Assembly: GCA_963739095.1 (NCBI GenBank) | Contig: CAVTZF010000029.1 | Location: 1-64,000, forward strand | Direction of reading: 5' to 3' | DNA: 64,000 nt | DNA from: JACVRW01 sp963739095 | GTDB lineage: Bacteria > Actinomycetota > Thermoleophilia > Solirubrobacterales > Thermoleophilaceae | Translations under genes and position numbers: made by a program | The notes under the pieces: model-generated | Database searches by the model: none | What the model saw: the letters and a program-made list of their open reading frames with translations, nothing else | What the model was told of the DNA's origin: nothing | In this document: one piece after another, positions 8,693 through 16,995 of the stretch | How positions within the stretch are numbered: the first letter of the stretch is position 1 | How the letters are laid out: every line of letters begins with the position of its first letter

Positions 8693-9649
8693 TTGGCCCG
8701 GTCAATCGTGGTCGGCATCGTCGGTGACTCCGGCGCCGGCAAGACGACCGTCACGCGCGGGGTCACCCGCGTGCTCGGCGACGCACACGTGACGCACATC
8801 TCGGCGGACGACTACCACCGCTTCGACCGCCGCCAGCGCGCCGAGGTCGGCTTGACGCCGCTGAGCCCCGATTGCAACCACCTCGACATCCTCACCCAGC
8901 ACCTGATCCACCTGCGCCGTGGCGAGCCGGTCCTCAAGCCCGTCTACGACCATCGCGACGGCACCTTCCAGCCGCCCGAGTACGTCCGGCCCGGGACCTT
9001 TCTCGTGGTGGAGGGGCTGCTCAACTTCCACACCGAGACGCTGCGCAGCGTGCACGACGTGCTGGTCGCGCTCGCGCCGCCCGAGGAGCTGCGGCGCGCA
9101 TGGAAGCTGAAGCGCGACTGCACGCGCCGCGGCTACACGACCGACGAGGTGCTGGCCGAGCTCGACCGGCGCCAGCGTGACGCCGAGGCCTATGTCCATC
9201 CTCAGCGCTCGCACGCCGACATCGTCGTGTCGTTCGTGCCGGGACCCTCGGGCGCTCCGGAGCACCTCGACGCGGACGTGATCCTGCGCGACACGCTTCC
9301 ACATCCCGACCTCGGGCCGCTGATCGCCGGCAGCGGCCGCGGGCCTGCGCTCATCAAGCGCGAGCGCGAGTGGCTCCTGCGCATCCCCGGCGACCTCGAC
9401 CCCGGCCACGCCGAGGAGCTCGAGGAGGCGGTCTGGGAGCGGATGAGCTTCGCCAACCACCTGCGCATCCGGCGGCTCGGCGAGTTCACGGTCGGGACGG
9501 ACCTGCTGCGCTCCGACTCGCTCGCCCTCGTGCAGCTGCTGATCCTCTACCACGCGGTCACCGCCCGGGCGGCGCTCGCGATCGGCGGCTCGCCGCCGCG
9601 CGCCGAGCCGCGCGATGCCACGGGCGCCGACTCGGCTCTGCACACATAG
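8693..9649 (+). CDS. Phosphoribulokinase-like kinase
   Basis: A 318-residue P-loop kinase of the phosphoribulokinase/uridine kinase family. Walker A is GDSGAGKTT near residue 12, followed by SADDYHRFDR and PVYDHRDGTFQPPE. The phosphoribulokinase signature is nearly complete: LKRDCTRRGYTTDE, with Asp where the final Glu is expected. Family members phosphorylate ribulose 5-phosphate for the Calvin cycle; no RuBisCO gene is in the window. It probably shares a transcript with the Tdm-like gene, and a LysR gene follows 28 bp later, the usual arrangement of cbbR and Calvin genes. I use the TTG at 8693, with AGGGGG upstream. The true substrate may be another pentose or nucleoside phosphate. Confidence 0.7.
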   Translation: MARSIVVGIVGDSGAGKTTVTRGVTRVLGDAHVTHISADDYHRFDRRQRAEVGLTPLSPDCNHLDILTQHLIHLRRGEPVLKPVYDHRDGTFQPPEYVRPGTFLVVEGLLNFHTETLRSVHDVLVALAPPEELRRAWKLKRDCTRRGYTTDEVLAELDRRQRDAEAYVHPQRSHADIVVSFVPGPSGAPEHLDADVILRDTLPHPDLGPLIAGSGRGPALIKREREWLLRIPGDLDPGHAEELEEAVWERMSFANHLRIRRLGEFTVGTDLLRSDSLALVQLLILYHAVTARAALAIGGSPPRAEPRDATGADSALHT

Positions 9650-9673
9650 GCGATTGCCAATACATTAGATCGC
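9650..9673. promoter_or_regulatory. Inverted repeat GCGAT-N14-ATCGC before lysR
   Basis: GCGAT (9650-9654) and ATCGC (9669-9673) flank a locally AT-rich stretch immediately before the LysR start. It could be the autoregulatory site or a promoter for a short or absent leader. Short arms, weak support. Confidence 0.22.
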
Positions 9674-9677
9674 AGCC

Positions 9678-10583
9678 ATGGCTGTGACTCTCACCCAGCT
9701 GACCGCGTTCCTGACCGTCGTGCGGCGCGGGTCGGTGACCGCCGCGGCGGAGGAGCTGGTGGTCACGCAACCCTCCGTGTCGGCCGCGGTGTCGGCGCTC
9801 GAGCGCGAGCTCGAGGTCACTCTGACCGAGCGCGCGGGCCGCACACTGCGCCCGACCGCCGCGGGGGCCGCCTACGCCGTCTACGCGAGCGACGTGCTCG
9901 GCCTGCTCGAACAGGGGGCGCGCGTGGCCCGCGAGGCGGCCGGCGACGAGAGCCGGACGTTGCGCGTGAGCGCCGTGACGACGGCCGGCGAGTACCTGGC
10001 CCCGCAGCTGATCCAGGCGTTCCACGAGAGCCGGCCCGAGCTCGAGATCAGCCTCGACGTCGGGAACCGCGAGCGCGTCTTCCAGCGCGTACTCGACCAC
10101 GAGGTCGACGTCGCGATCACGGGTCGCATCCCGCAGGATGAGCGGCTCACGGGCGAGGCCTTCGCGGAGAACGAGTTCGTGCTGATCACCGCGTCCGGCG
10201 ACCCGCTCGCGAAGCGGCCCTGGGTGGCCGTCGAGGAGCTCGCCGGGCGCCCCTGGCTGCTGCGCGAGGTCGGCTCCGGCACCCGCACGATGTGCGAGGA
10301 GTGGCTCGCGGGACGCGGGCTCGAGCCGTCGATCCTGACGCTGGGCTCGAACGGCGCGATCAAGCAGGCGGCCCGGGCGGGGCTCGGCGTGGCGCTTCAG
10401 TCGCGCGTGGCCGTCGAGCTCGAGCTGTCGCTCGGCCTGCTGGACACGATCTCACCGCGCGGCGGGCTCCCGGAGCGGCGCTGGCACATCGTGCGCTCCG
10501 CGGTCGGCCCGGTGCGGCCCGAGGTCGAGGCGTTCATGTCGTTCTGCGCGTCGAAGGCGGCGCGCCACGTGCTGGCGCGCTGA
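9678..10583 (+). CDS. LysR-family transcriptional regulator (CbbR-like)
   Basis: A 301-residue LysR regulator. The winged helix-turn-helix is at residues ~1-60 (TQLTAFLTVVRRGSVTAAAEEL, then TQPSVSAAVSALERELEVTL); residues ~90-295 form the periplasmic-binding-like effector domain. Its place directly after the phosphoribulokinase-like gene fits CbbR, which senses central metabolites and controls carbon-fixation genes. Unlike most LysR genes it is co-directional with its likely target rather than divergent. Its stop codon abuts that of the convergent aminotransferase. Control of the aminotransferase and malyl-CoA lyase genes beyond it is possible but inferred. Confidence 0.8.
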   Translation: MAVTLTQLTAFLTVVRRGSVTAAAEELVVTQPSVSAAVSALERELEVTLTERAGRTLRPTAAGAAYAVYASDVLGLLEQGARVAREAAGDESRTLRVSAVTTAGEYLAPQLIQAFHESRPELEISLDVGNRERVFQRVLDHEVDVAITGRIPQDERLTGEAFAENEFVLITASGDPLAKRPWVAVEELAGRPWLLREVGSGTRTMCEEWLAGRGLEPSILTLGSNGAIKQAARAGLGVALQSRVAVELELSLGLLDTISPRGGLPERRWHIVRSAVGPVRPEVEAFMSFCASKAARHVLAR

Positions 10584-11726
10584 CTACGCGAGCGCCGGCG
10601 CGCGTTCCTCGGCGAGCACCGCGTCGAGTGCGGCCACGACGCGGTCGGCGGTCTCGACGCTCGCGTTGCGGCCCATCAGCCCGATCCGCCACATCGCGGG
10701 GGCCGCTGGGCCGAGCCCGCCGCCGATCTCGATGCCGTGCTCGCGGAGCATGCGCTGCTGCACACGCTTGCCGTCCACGCCCTCCGGCACACGCACGGCC
10801 GTGAGCGGCGCGAGCTGGTGGTCGGGCTCGGCGAGCAGCTCGAGGCCGCGTGCCTCGAGCTCCGCCTGCAGGTGCGACCCGGCCTCCGAGTGGCGCTCCC
10901 AGCGCTCCTCGAGGCCCTCGTCGAGCGCCCGCCGCAGCGCCTCGTGGAGCGCATAGATCGACAGGATCGGCGCCGTGTGGTGGTAGACGGCCGGCCGCTC
11001 GACCCAGTACTGCTCGAGCATGAGCAGGTCGAACGAGAACGGGACCGGTGTCTGGCGCGAGCGGATCCGCTCGAGCGCGCGCTCCGATACCGCGACCGGC
11101 GACATCCCGGGTGGTGCGGCCAGGCACTTCTGCGTGCAGGCGTACGCGTAGTCGATCCCCCAGGCGCCCGTCTCGAGCTCGACGCCGCCGAAGGAGGTGA
11201 CGCAGTCCGCCATCAGCAGCGCGCTACAGCCGGCCATCGCCTCGGCCAGGTCGGCGAGTGGGTGCTCGATCCCCGTCGAGGTCTCCGCGTGGACGACCGC
11301 CAGCAGCCGCGCCTCGGGATGACGGTCGAGCTCCGCGAGCAGCCTGTCGTTTGGGATCGACTCGCCCCAGTCCGCCTCCACCTCGACCACGACGGCCCCG
11401 TAGCGACGCGCGATCTCGGCGATCCTGCGGCCGAAGTAGCCACACGTGCCCACAACCGCGGTGTCGCCCGGCTCGATCAGGTTGGCGATGCCCGCCTCCA
11501 TGCCGGCGGTGCCGGTGCAGTGGAGCGGCAGCACGAGCCCTTCCTGCATCCGCCAGGTGCGCCGGAGCATGCCGACCACGTCCAGGAGGATGTCGTGCAG
11601 GTCAGGGTCGAGGTGGCCGAGCATCGGCTTGCGCATCGCGTCGAGCACGGCGGGGTCTACGTTCGTGGGGCCGGGGCCGCAGAGCAGCCGCTCCGGCGGA
11701 TCGAGCACGGGCAGGTCGGGCGTCAT
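10584..11726 (-). CDS. Serine-glyoxylate / alanine-glyoxylate aminotransferase
   Basis: A 380-residue class V PLP aminotransferase of the SgaA/AGT type. Diagnostic parts: LLCGPGPTNVDPAVL at ~14, GTAGMEA at ~72 (phosphate binding), VHAETSTG at ~145, and the PLP lysine in CTQKCLAAPPG (K200). It uses serine or alanine to convert glyoxylate to glycine; in the serine cycle this step gives hydroxypyruvate. The neighbouring malyl-CoA-lyase-like gene, divergently transcribed, would make glyoxylate, which supports the serine-glyoxylate role. It converges end to end with lysR. Substrate preference cannot be fixed from sequence. Confidence 0.8.
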   Translation of the reverse strand: MTPDLPVLDPPERLLCGPGPTNVDPAVLDAMRKPMLGHLDPDLHDILLDVVGMLRRTWRMQEGLVLPLHCTGTAGMEAGIANLIEPGDTAVVGTCGYFGRRIAEIARRYGAVVVEVEADWGESIPNDRLLAELDRHPEARLLAVVHAETSTGIEHPLADLAEAMAGCSALLMADCVTSFGGVELETGAWGIDYAYACTQKCLAAPPGMSPVAVSERALERIRSRQTPVPFSFDLLMLEQYWVERPAVYHHTAPILSIYALHEALRRALDEGLEERWERHSEAGSHLQAELEARGLELLAEPDHQLAPLTAVRVPEGVDGKRVQQRMLREHGIEIGGGLGPAAPAMWRIGLMGRNASVETADRVVAALDAVLAEERAPALA

Positions 11727-11859
11727 GTCTAAAGGGTTACCGAGGTTTGCTTGGACATCAACCTAAGAGTTTCGCGCAAAGAATTGAGCTAACTCTATGT
11801 ATTGAGCGCCGAGGAGCGGTTAGGAGAATTCGGCTATTCGAGCTTGCGGAAATGGCCGG
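11727..11859. promoter_or_regulatory. Divergent promoter region, aminotransferase / malyl-CoA lyase
   Basis: About 130 bp that are markedly AT-richer than the genes, with a direct repeat of ATTGAGC in the middle. LysR-type T-N11-A patterns can be found but are not specific. Likely holds both promoters and possibly the site of the nearby LysR regulator. Confidence 0.3.
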
Positions 11860-11880
11860 GTGGCCGCTCTACTGACGGGG

Positions 11881-12879
11881 ATGACGCCGACCAAGACGCG
11901 CCTGCACCGCAGCGAGCTCTGCGTTCCCGGGAGCAATGTCCGCATGCTCGAGAAGGCGCCCGGCCTGGGCGCCGACGTCGTGATGCTCGACCTCGAGGAC
12001 GCGGTCGCGCCCGACGACAAGGAGCAGGCACGCCTGAACATCGTCGATGCGCTGCGTGAGCAGGACTGGTCCGGTTGCTCGGTCTCGGTGCGCATCAACG
12101 GGCTCGACACGCACTGGTGCTACCGCGACATCGTCGATGTGGTCGAGCAGGCCGGCGAGCACGTGGATGCAATCGTGATTCCCAAGGTGAGCGGCGCGGG
12201 CGACGTTCACCTCGTTGCGACGCTGCTGACGCAGATCGAGGAGGCCATGCGGCTCGAGCGCCGCGTCGGCCTCGCCGTCCTGATCGAGACGGCGATCGGC
12301 ATGGTCAACGTGGACGAGATCGCCACCGCCTGCCCGGAGCGGATGGAGGCGATGATCTTCGGAGTCGCCGACTACGCGGCGTCGATTCAGAGCCACACCG
12401 CCTCGATCGGCGGGGTCGACCCGAACTACGCGGTGCTCACCGATTCGGACGGGCATGCGGATGAGCGGGAGCGTCACTGGGGCGACCAGTGGCACTACCC
12501 GCTCGCTCGCATCGCCGTGAGCTGCCGCGCCCACGGGCTGCGTCCGATCGACGGCCCGTTCGGCGACTTCACCGATCCCGAGGGCTACGTGGCGGCCGCC
12601 CGCCGCTCGGCCGTGCTCGGCTACGAGGGCAAGTGGGCGATCCACCCCTCGCAGGTCGAGCTCGCCAACGACGTGTTCACGCCGGCGCCGCGGCTCGTGG
12701 AGCGCACGAGGCGCATCATCGAGGCGATGCGTGAGGCGGCCACGGAGGGGAAGGGCGCGGTGTCACTCGACGGGCGCCTGATCGATGCGGCATCGATCCG
12801 AATGGCCGAGAACCTGCTCGCGAAGCTCGAGCAGATCGAGGCACGCGACCCCGGGAACCGCGTCCGCTCGGTGGCCTAG
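11881..12879 (+). CDS. Malyl-CoA / beta-methylmalyl-CoA lyase-like (HpcH/HpaI family)
   Basis: A 332-residue CitE/Mcl-type aldolase. Family motifs: RSELCVPGSNVRMLEKA at the N-terminus, VMLDLEDAV (metal/CoA region), LIETAIGMVN with the metal-binding Glu, FGVADYAASI and YEGKWAIHPSQ. Members cleave malyl-CoA to glyoxylate and acetyl-CoA, the last step of the serine cycle, or related hydroxyacyl-CoAs. The adjacent divergent serine-glyoxylate aminotransferase supports glyoxylate chemistry. The ATG at 11881 fits family N-termini, but a GTG at 11860 is also open and better spaced from GCGGAA. The stop overlaps the stop of the convergent GrpB gene in a CTAG tetranucleotide. Citramalyl-CoA or another substrate remains possible. 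Confidence 0.75.
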   Translation: MTPTKTRLHRSELCVPGSNVRMLEKAPGLGADVVMLDLEDAVAPDDKEQARLNIVDALREQDWSGCSVSVRINGLDTHWCYRDIVDVVEQAGEHVDAIVIPKVSGAGDVHLVATLLTQIEEAMRLERRVGLAVLIETAIGMVNVDEIATACPERMEAMIFGVADYAASIQSHTASIGGVDPNYAVLTDSDGHADERERHWGDQWHYPLARIAVSCRAHGLRPIDGPFGDFTDPEGYVAAARRSAVLGYEGKWAIHPSQVELANDVFTPAPRLVERTRRIIEAMREAATEGKGAVSLDGRLIDAASIRMAENLLAKLEQIEARDPGNRVRSVA

Positions 12880-13439
12880 GCGCGGGCCCACTCGAGCGCA
12901 CGCGCCTCGAGCGCCGCGACGAAGTCGTCCTTGCCGTCGATGTACGCGAGCCGGTCCTCCGGATGGCGCGCGACGAGCCCGCGCTTCAGATCCTCATAGC
13001 GTCCCGCCTCAGCTGAATGTGCGCGCAGGTAGTCCCGTAGCGCGACGTGACGGCGCTCGTGTTCGCTCCCCGCCTCGCAGACGTGCAGGTGGTAGGCCCG
13101 CGGACGCTCCGGCGGCTTGGCGAAGAGGTGGTAGTCGGGCGATTCGGGCGCCGGGACGAACAGATAGCCGAGCCGCTCGAGCGGCTCGACGTAGCGCTCC
13201 CGCTGCTCTACCGCCGGGACTGAGAGCTGGAGGTCGAGGATGGGCTTGGCCGCAAGCCCCGGCACGGCGGTCGACCCCACGTGCTCGAGGCGGATTGCCA
13301 ACTCGCCCAGCGCCGCGCCGACGCGGCCCAGCTCCGCTGCGGCGAGCTCCGGCCAGGCGGGGTCGTAGTCGACGATGCGGACCGCCGGGTCGATGCGGTC
13401 ATCCAGCGACGGATGACGCTCGAGCCCGTCCGCGTCCAC
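12876..13439 (-). CDS. GrpB/YqkA family protein (nucleotidyltransferase-like fold)
   Basis: A 187-residue protein of the GrpB family, recognised by VDYDPAWPELAAAE near residue 24, LEHVGSTAVPGLAAKPILDL near residue 52, and a C-terminal half rich in His/Arg (HLHVCEAGSEHERRH, FRDYLRAH-like). The GSTAV-PILDLQ pattern resembles the active site of nucleotidyltransferases, but the cellular role of the family is not established. The stop shares CTAG with the malyl-CoA lyase gene. It lies 11 bp downstream of the PhyH gene on the same strand and is probably co-transcribed with it. Confidence 0.75.
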   Translation of the reverse strand: MDADGLERHPSLDDRIDPAVRIVDYDPAWPELAAAELGRVGAALGELAIRLEHVGSTAVPGLAAKPILDLQLSVPAVEQRERYVEPLERLGYLFVPAPESPDYHLFAKPPERPRAYHLHVCEAGSEHERRHVALRDYLRAHSAEAGRYEDLKRGLVARHPEDRLAYIDGKDDFVAALEARALEWARA

Positions 13440-13450
13440 TCCGCGCCCCG

Positions 13451-14329
13451 CTAGGGCAGCTCCGGCAGCGAGGCGAGCCAGCTGCTGCGCCCGCCGTTCT
13501 CGTCCCAGAGCACCGGGAAGAACGACTCGTCGAGCGAGAGGTCGCCGCGACGCCGGTAGCGCGAGTAGATCAGGTCGACCTCGGTGGGATGGAAGCGCGC
13601 CTCGACCGGGGTCATGTGGGTCACGAGCGAGCGTCGTTCAATGGTCGCCTCGTTCGGCCCGGAGCCGTGGAAGGTCCAGCCGTGGTGGAAGGCGCAGCCG
13701 CCCGCCTTCACGATCACCGGCACGCGCTCGGGCTCGACCCCATCGGGGGCCGCTGCCGCCATCGGCGCGAGCCAGTCGTCGGGCGCGTGGAAGCTGCCGC
13801 GGTCGGGTGGCGTCTCCGGCCACAGGTGCGAGCCGCGCACGTGCTCCATCGTGCCGCCGCCCGCCTGCGTGTCGTCCAGGGCCACCCAGCAGGTGATCAT
13901 CGCCTTCGGCACGAGATAGCCGGCATAGGAGGCGTCCTGGTGCATGCCGAGCGAGCGCGCCCCCGGCGGCTTCCAGAGGCAGTTGTCCTGGACCATGCGG
14001 GTCCCGCGATAGCCCATCAGCCTGGCGGCGATCCGGCCGGTCCGCTCGCTCAGCACCTGCGCGGCGATCAGGTCGTCGGAGCGCCAGCCGTTGCAGATCT
14101 GGCGGGTGCGGTCCTCGGGGTCGCGGCCCTTCTTCCAGTTGACCTCGTCGGGGGCGATGCCGGTGGCGTACTCACCCTCGAAGAGGGCGGCGAAGCGCTC
14201 GCGCAGCACCTCGATCGTGCCGGGAGAGACGAAGCCCTCCTCGATGATCAGGAAGCCGTCGCGCCGAAAGCTCTCCACCTGCTCGTCGCTGACGTCCTCG
14301 AGAACGCCGACACTCATGGCCGTCGACAT
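13451..14329 (-). CDS. Phytanoyl-CoA dioxygenase (PhyH) family protein
   Basis: A 292-residue Fe(II)/2-oxoglutarate oxygenase of the PhyH family. The iron triad is visible as HQD (LGMHQDASYAGY) and a distal His (FHHGWTFHGSGPN), with Arg for 2-oxoglutarate shortly after (IERRSLVTHM). Such enzymes hydroxylate, and some of them demethylate, small molecules. The start at 14329 is fixed by GAGGAGGT six bases upstream; the frame stays open further but without a better site. The promoter carries a perfect 16-bp palindrome also present before the gcvT-like/tdm pair, and the opposite gene is a folate enzyme, so a role in methylated-compound breakdown is my inference. Substrate unknown. Confidence 0.75.
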   Translation of the reverse strand: MSTAMSVGVLEDVSDEQVESFRRDGFLIIEEGFVSPGTIEVLRERFAALFEGEYATGIAPDEVNWKKGRDPEDRTRQICNGWRSDDLIAAQVLSERTGRIAARLMGYRGTRMVQDNCLWKPPGARSLGMHQDASYAGYLVPKAMITCWVALDDTQAGGGTMEHVRGSHLWPETPPDRGSFHAPDDWLAPMAAAAPDGVEPERVPVIVKAGGCAFHHGWTFHGSGPNEATIERRSLVTHMTPVEARFHPTEVDLIYSRYRRRGDLSLDESFFPVLWDENGGRSSWLASLPELP

Positions 14330-14342
14330 CGCACCTCCTCTG

Positions 14343-14358
14343 TGGACGAATTCGTCCA
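14343..14358. promoter_or_regulatory. Perfect palindrome TGGACGAATTCGTCCA
   Basis: A 16-bp perfect palindrome between the divergent phyH and fchA genes, 14 bp from the phyH start and just upstream of its Shine-Dalgarno. It matches the site at 6255-6270, including flanking bases. Probable operator of a shared one-carbon regulon. Confidence 0.65.
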
Positions 14359-14387
14359 GCGAGGCTACCGGAATAGGATCGCGCCCG

Positions 14388-14951
14388 ATGGACCAGCTCA
14401 GCGGCCTTCCGTTTGGCTCGCTCGTCGACCAGATCGGCGCGCCGACGCCGGCGCCGGGCGGCGGCTCCACGTCCGCCTGCGTGTGCGCGCTCGGGGCGGC
14501 GCTCCTCGAGATGGCGGCCGTCATCGAAGGGCGCGGCGAGGGAGAGCGCATGCGCCTGCTGCGCGAGCACGCGCTCGAGCTCGCCGAACGCGAGCTCGGC
14601 TCCTACGCGCCGGTCCTCGCTGCGAGGCGGCTTCCCGCCGACGACCCCGAGCGGGCGACACGGATCGACGAGGCGCTGACCGACGCGAGCGCCGCCCCGC
14701 TCGCGATCGCCGAGGCGGCGAGCGAGGTCGCAGAGCTCGGCGCCGGCATCGCCGCGGGCTCCGGGCGGGCCGTCCGCGGCGACGCGCTCGCCGGTGTGCT
14801 GCTGGCCGAGGCTGCGGCTGCCGCCGCGGCGGCGCTGGTGGAGATCAACCTGGCCGGGCGAGAGGCAGAGGCGGAGGAGCTCACCCGCGCACGCGAGGCG
14901 GCGACGCGAGCCGCGGCGGCCCGGAGCACCGCTCTCAGGCCGGCCGGATGA
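14388..14951 (+). CDS. Methenyl-THF cyclohydrolase / formimino-THF cyclodeaminase family (FchA)
   Basis: A 187-residue FTCD_C-family protein. The diagnostic start is LPFGSLVDQIGAPTPAPGGGSTSACVCALGAALLEM; the APGGGS segment binds the folate. The rest is an all-helical, Ala-rich bundle with the conserved INLAG near residue 155. Members interconvert methenyl- and formyl-THF (FchA) or deaminate formimino-THF. No histidine-degradation genes are nearby. With the Tdm-like and GcvT-like genes close by and a shared palindrome in its promoter, the FchA role in C1 oxidation is the likelier one. Confidence 0.75.
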   Translation: MDQLSGLPFGSLVDQIGAPTPAPGGGSTSACVCALGAALLEMAAVIEGRGEGERMRLLREHALELAERELGSYAPVLAARRLPADDPERATRIDEALTDASAAPLAIAEAASEVAELGAGIAAGSGRAVRGDALAGVLLAEAAAAAAAALVEINLAGREAEAEELTRAREAATRAAAARSTALRPAG

Positions 14952-14980
14952 CGCTGCGGCGCACTGTCGACCATCCCGGA

Positions 14981-16798
14981 TCATGAGCTCGTGGCTGCAA
15001 AGCTCGCTCGCGAACCTGAAGAGCGTGGCCGAGGGCTCGGCCGCGGCGTCGGCGTAGCGGCGGCCACGAATCGCAGCAGGTCCGGTTCGGTGGGCGCCGG
15101 CGCGAGCTCGAGCGCCGGCGGCTCGTGATCCGCAATCCAGCCCGCCACGATGCGCAGCTCGTCGACCTCGTCCACGGGAATCACGGTCCGGCCGGCCGGC
15201 CGTGAGAGCGCCGCTTCGGTCCGCTCCGCGAGCTCCGTCGCCCCCGGCAGCGGCCCCCAGTCGACGAGCCTTCCCTGGACGATCCAGAACGCGTCGAAGC
15301 GATCCTTGACGGGGTGCTGGGCGAGCACGAGCCGCGGCGCCGAGTGCGTCGCGCGCAGCTGTCCGTCGAGCCGCTCGAGCACCCACGCGAGCCGCTCCTT
15401 GCGCCGCAGCAGGGCCGCCGCCCGCTCGAAGCGCTGTGAGCGCGCTGCCTCGCGCATGCGCGCGTCGATCTCCTCGATCAGGCGCTCGCCGGCGCCGGGC
15501 TCCTCGAAGTGCGCCAGCGCGGCGTCGAGCTGGCGGCGGTAGGCGTTCGGGTCGAGGTCGCCGAGGCAGGGCGAGACGCAGCGGCCCATCTGCCCGTACG
15601 CCGAGGGGTGCTCGCGCAGCTTGAGCTTGCGGCCGCACTGGCGCAGCCGGTAGAGCGAGGTGAGCTGGTCGGCGAGCTCCTTGGCGAGCGCGCGGCTGCC
15701 GAGCGGTCCGATGTTGACGGCGTGGCCGGGGGCCGGCTCCGCCGCGACGTCGAAGACGGGGAAGGGGATGTCGAGGCGGCAGCGCAGGTAGCAGTAGCGC
15801 TCGGTGCGCTTGAGGGCCCGGTTGCCGGCCGGCCGCCACTCCTTGATCAGGCGGTTCTCGAGCACGAGCGCGCCGAGCTCGGAGTTGGTCGAGCGGTAGT
15901 CGACGATCTCGGCGCGCTCGGTCCAGCCCGCGGGGGCGCAGAAGTGCGCCCGCGCGCGCGTGCGCAGCGAGATCGACTTGCCGACGTAGAGCGGCTGTCC
16001 CTGCTCGTCCCGGAAGATGTAGACGCCCGGGTCGTCGGGGAGCGTCGACAGGTCGGGACGCTGGTCGGGCGGGATGCGCTCGTGCGCCTCCGTCTTGCGC
16101 GCCCGCCGCTGGCCGCGCAGCAGCGAGACGGCGTCCCCGATCGTGGGCGCGTTGGCGCACAGGCGCGGGAACAGCGCGCACAGAACCCGCGCGCAGGTGA
16201 GCGCGTCCGGCAGCGCGCGGTGAACCTCCTCGACCTCGATGCCGAGCGAGTCCGCCAGCGAGGCGAGCCCGCGCTTGCGCACGAGCGGCGCGAAGCGGCG
16301 CGCCAGCGTGACGGTGCAGAGCGCCGGCGGCTTCGGCCAGTCGAGGCCGGCCTTCTCGAACGCCTGGCGCAGCACCGCGAGGTCGAAGCGTGCGTTGTGC
16401 GCGACGAAGACGCGGCCCTCGAGCATCTCCGCCAGCTCCGCCAGCACCTGCTCGGGCGGCGGCGCGGAATCGACCATCCCCTGCGTGATCCCGGTGAAGC
16501 GCTGGATGCCCCGCGACAGCGGCCGTTCCGTCCGGACGAGCGAGTCGAATGTGTCGTGGAGCTCGCCTCCACCCACGAGCACCGCGCCGACCTCGGTCAG
16601 CTCACAGAGGTCGCCCGCCAACCCGTTCGTCTCGGTGTCGACGGCGAGGAACTCGGCACCCGCCAGCGTCTGGTCGCTCAGTCGCGCCACGAACCGACGA
16701 TCGAACCGCGCGCGTCGGACGGAACGGTTGAGAGCATCCGGGCGGCCTCGTGTCGCCCGGGCCCCGCCCAAGTGAGGCTCTCGACCTTTGTCAACCAT
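14981..16798 (-). CDS. DEDDh exonuclease fused to UvrC-like GIY-YIG nuclease
   Basis: A 605-residue fusion resembling the mycobacterial DEDD-exonuclease/UvrC-like proteins. Residues ~48-205 are a DnaQ-type 3'-5' exonuclease: FLAVDTETNGL (Asp/Glu), VAHNARFDL (Asp), and HRALPDAL (His/Asp). Residues ~250-335 are a GIY-YIG endonuclease (DDPGVYIFRD, LYVGKSISLRTRARAHF). The rest matches the UvrC central part (CGRKLKLREHP, MGRCVSPCLG). A DNA-repair role is expected; it lacks the UvrC C-terminal nuclease and so is not a full UvrC. The first ~37 residues look non-conserved, and a GTG at 16687 is a good alternative start. The ATG at 16798 lies inside a palindrome (16790-16806). It converges with fchA, 29 bp apart. 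Confidence 0.8.
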   Translation of the reverse strand: MVDKGREPHLGGARATRGRPDALNRSVRRARFDRRFVARLSDQTLAGAEFLAVDTETNGLAGDLCELTEVGAVLVGGGELHDTFDSLVRTERPLSRGIQRFTGITQGMVDSAPPPEQVLAELAEMLEGRVFVAHNARFDLAVLRQAFEKAGLDWPKPPALCTVTLARRFAPLVRKRGLASLADSLGIEVEEVHRALPDALTCARVLCALFPRLCANAPTIGDAVSLLRGQRRARKTEAHERIPPDQRPDLSTLPDDPGVYIFRDEQGQPLYVGKSISLRTRARAHFCAPAGWTERAEIVDYRSTNSELGALVLENRLIKEWRPAGNRALKRTERYCYLRCRLDIPFPVFDVAAEPAPGHAVNIGPLGSRALAKELADQLTSLYRLRQCGRKLKLREHPSAYGQMGRCVSPCLGDLDPNAYRRQLDAALAHFEEPGAGERLIEEIDARMREAARSQRFERAAALLRRKERLAWVLERLDGQLRATHSAPRLVLAQHPVKDRFDAFWIVQGRLVDWGPLPGATELAERTEAALSRPAGRTVIPVDEVDELRIVAGWIADHEPPALELAPAPTEPDLLRFVAAATPTPRPSPRPRSSGSRASFAATSS

Positions 16799-16806
16799 AG
16801 GTTGAC
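16790..16806. promoter_or_regulatory. Palindrome GTCAACC-ATA-GGTTGAC over a start codon
   Basis: Perfect 7-bp arms with a 3-bp spacer. It covers the upstream start codon of the DEDDh/GIY-YIG gene. If the downstream GTG is the real start, the site would lie over the promoter instead, as an operator. Confidence 0.4.
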
Positions 16807-16995
16807 TTTCGTAGTGAGCCTCCGCTCGGGCGGCTCAGGCCCGGTCGAAGCGACAGTCGGCCGGGGCGTCGGCCAGCTCTTCGGCGGACCGGGCTAGCCG
16901 GTCAGATCGACGGCTTAGCGCGGCAGCCGGCCGTCCTAGCCGCGACTGAAGTGAACCGGAGCCGCGCTGGCTGCGAACTGGTTTGTGAGGAAGTC

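Noticed and set aside
12785..14986. 733-codon plus-strand ORF spanning GrpB and PhyH genes
   Set aside because: A frame left open by GC bias; it changes character along its length and only its last part coincides with the real fchA frame.
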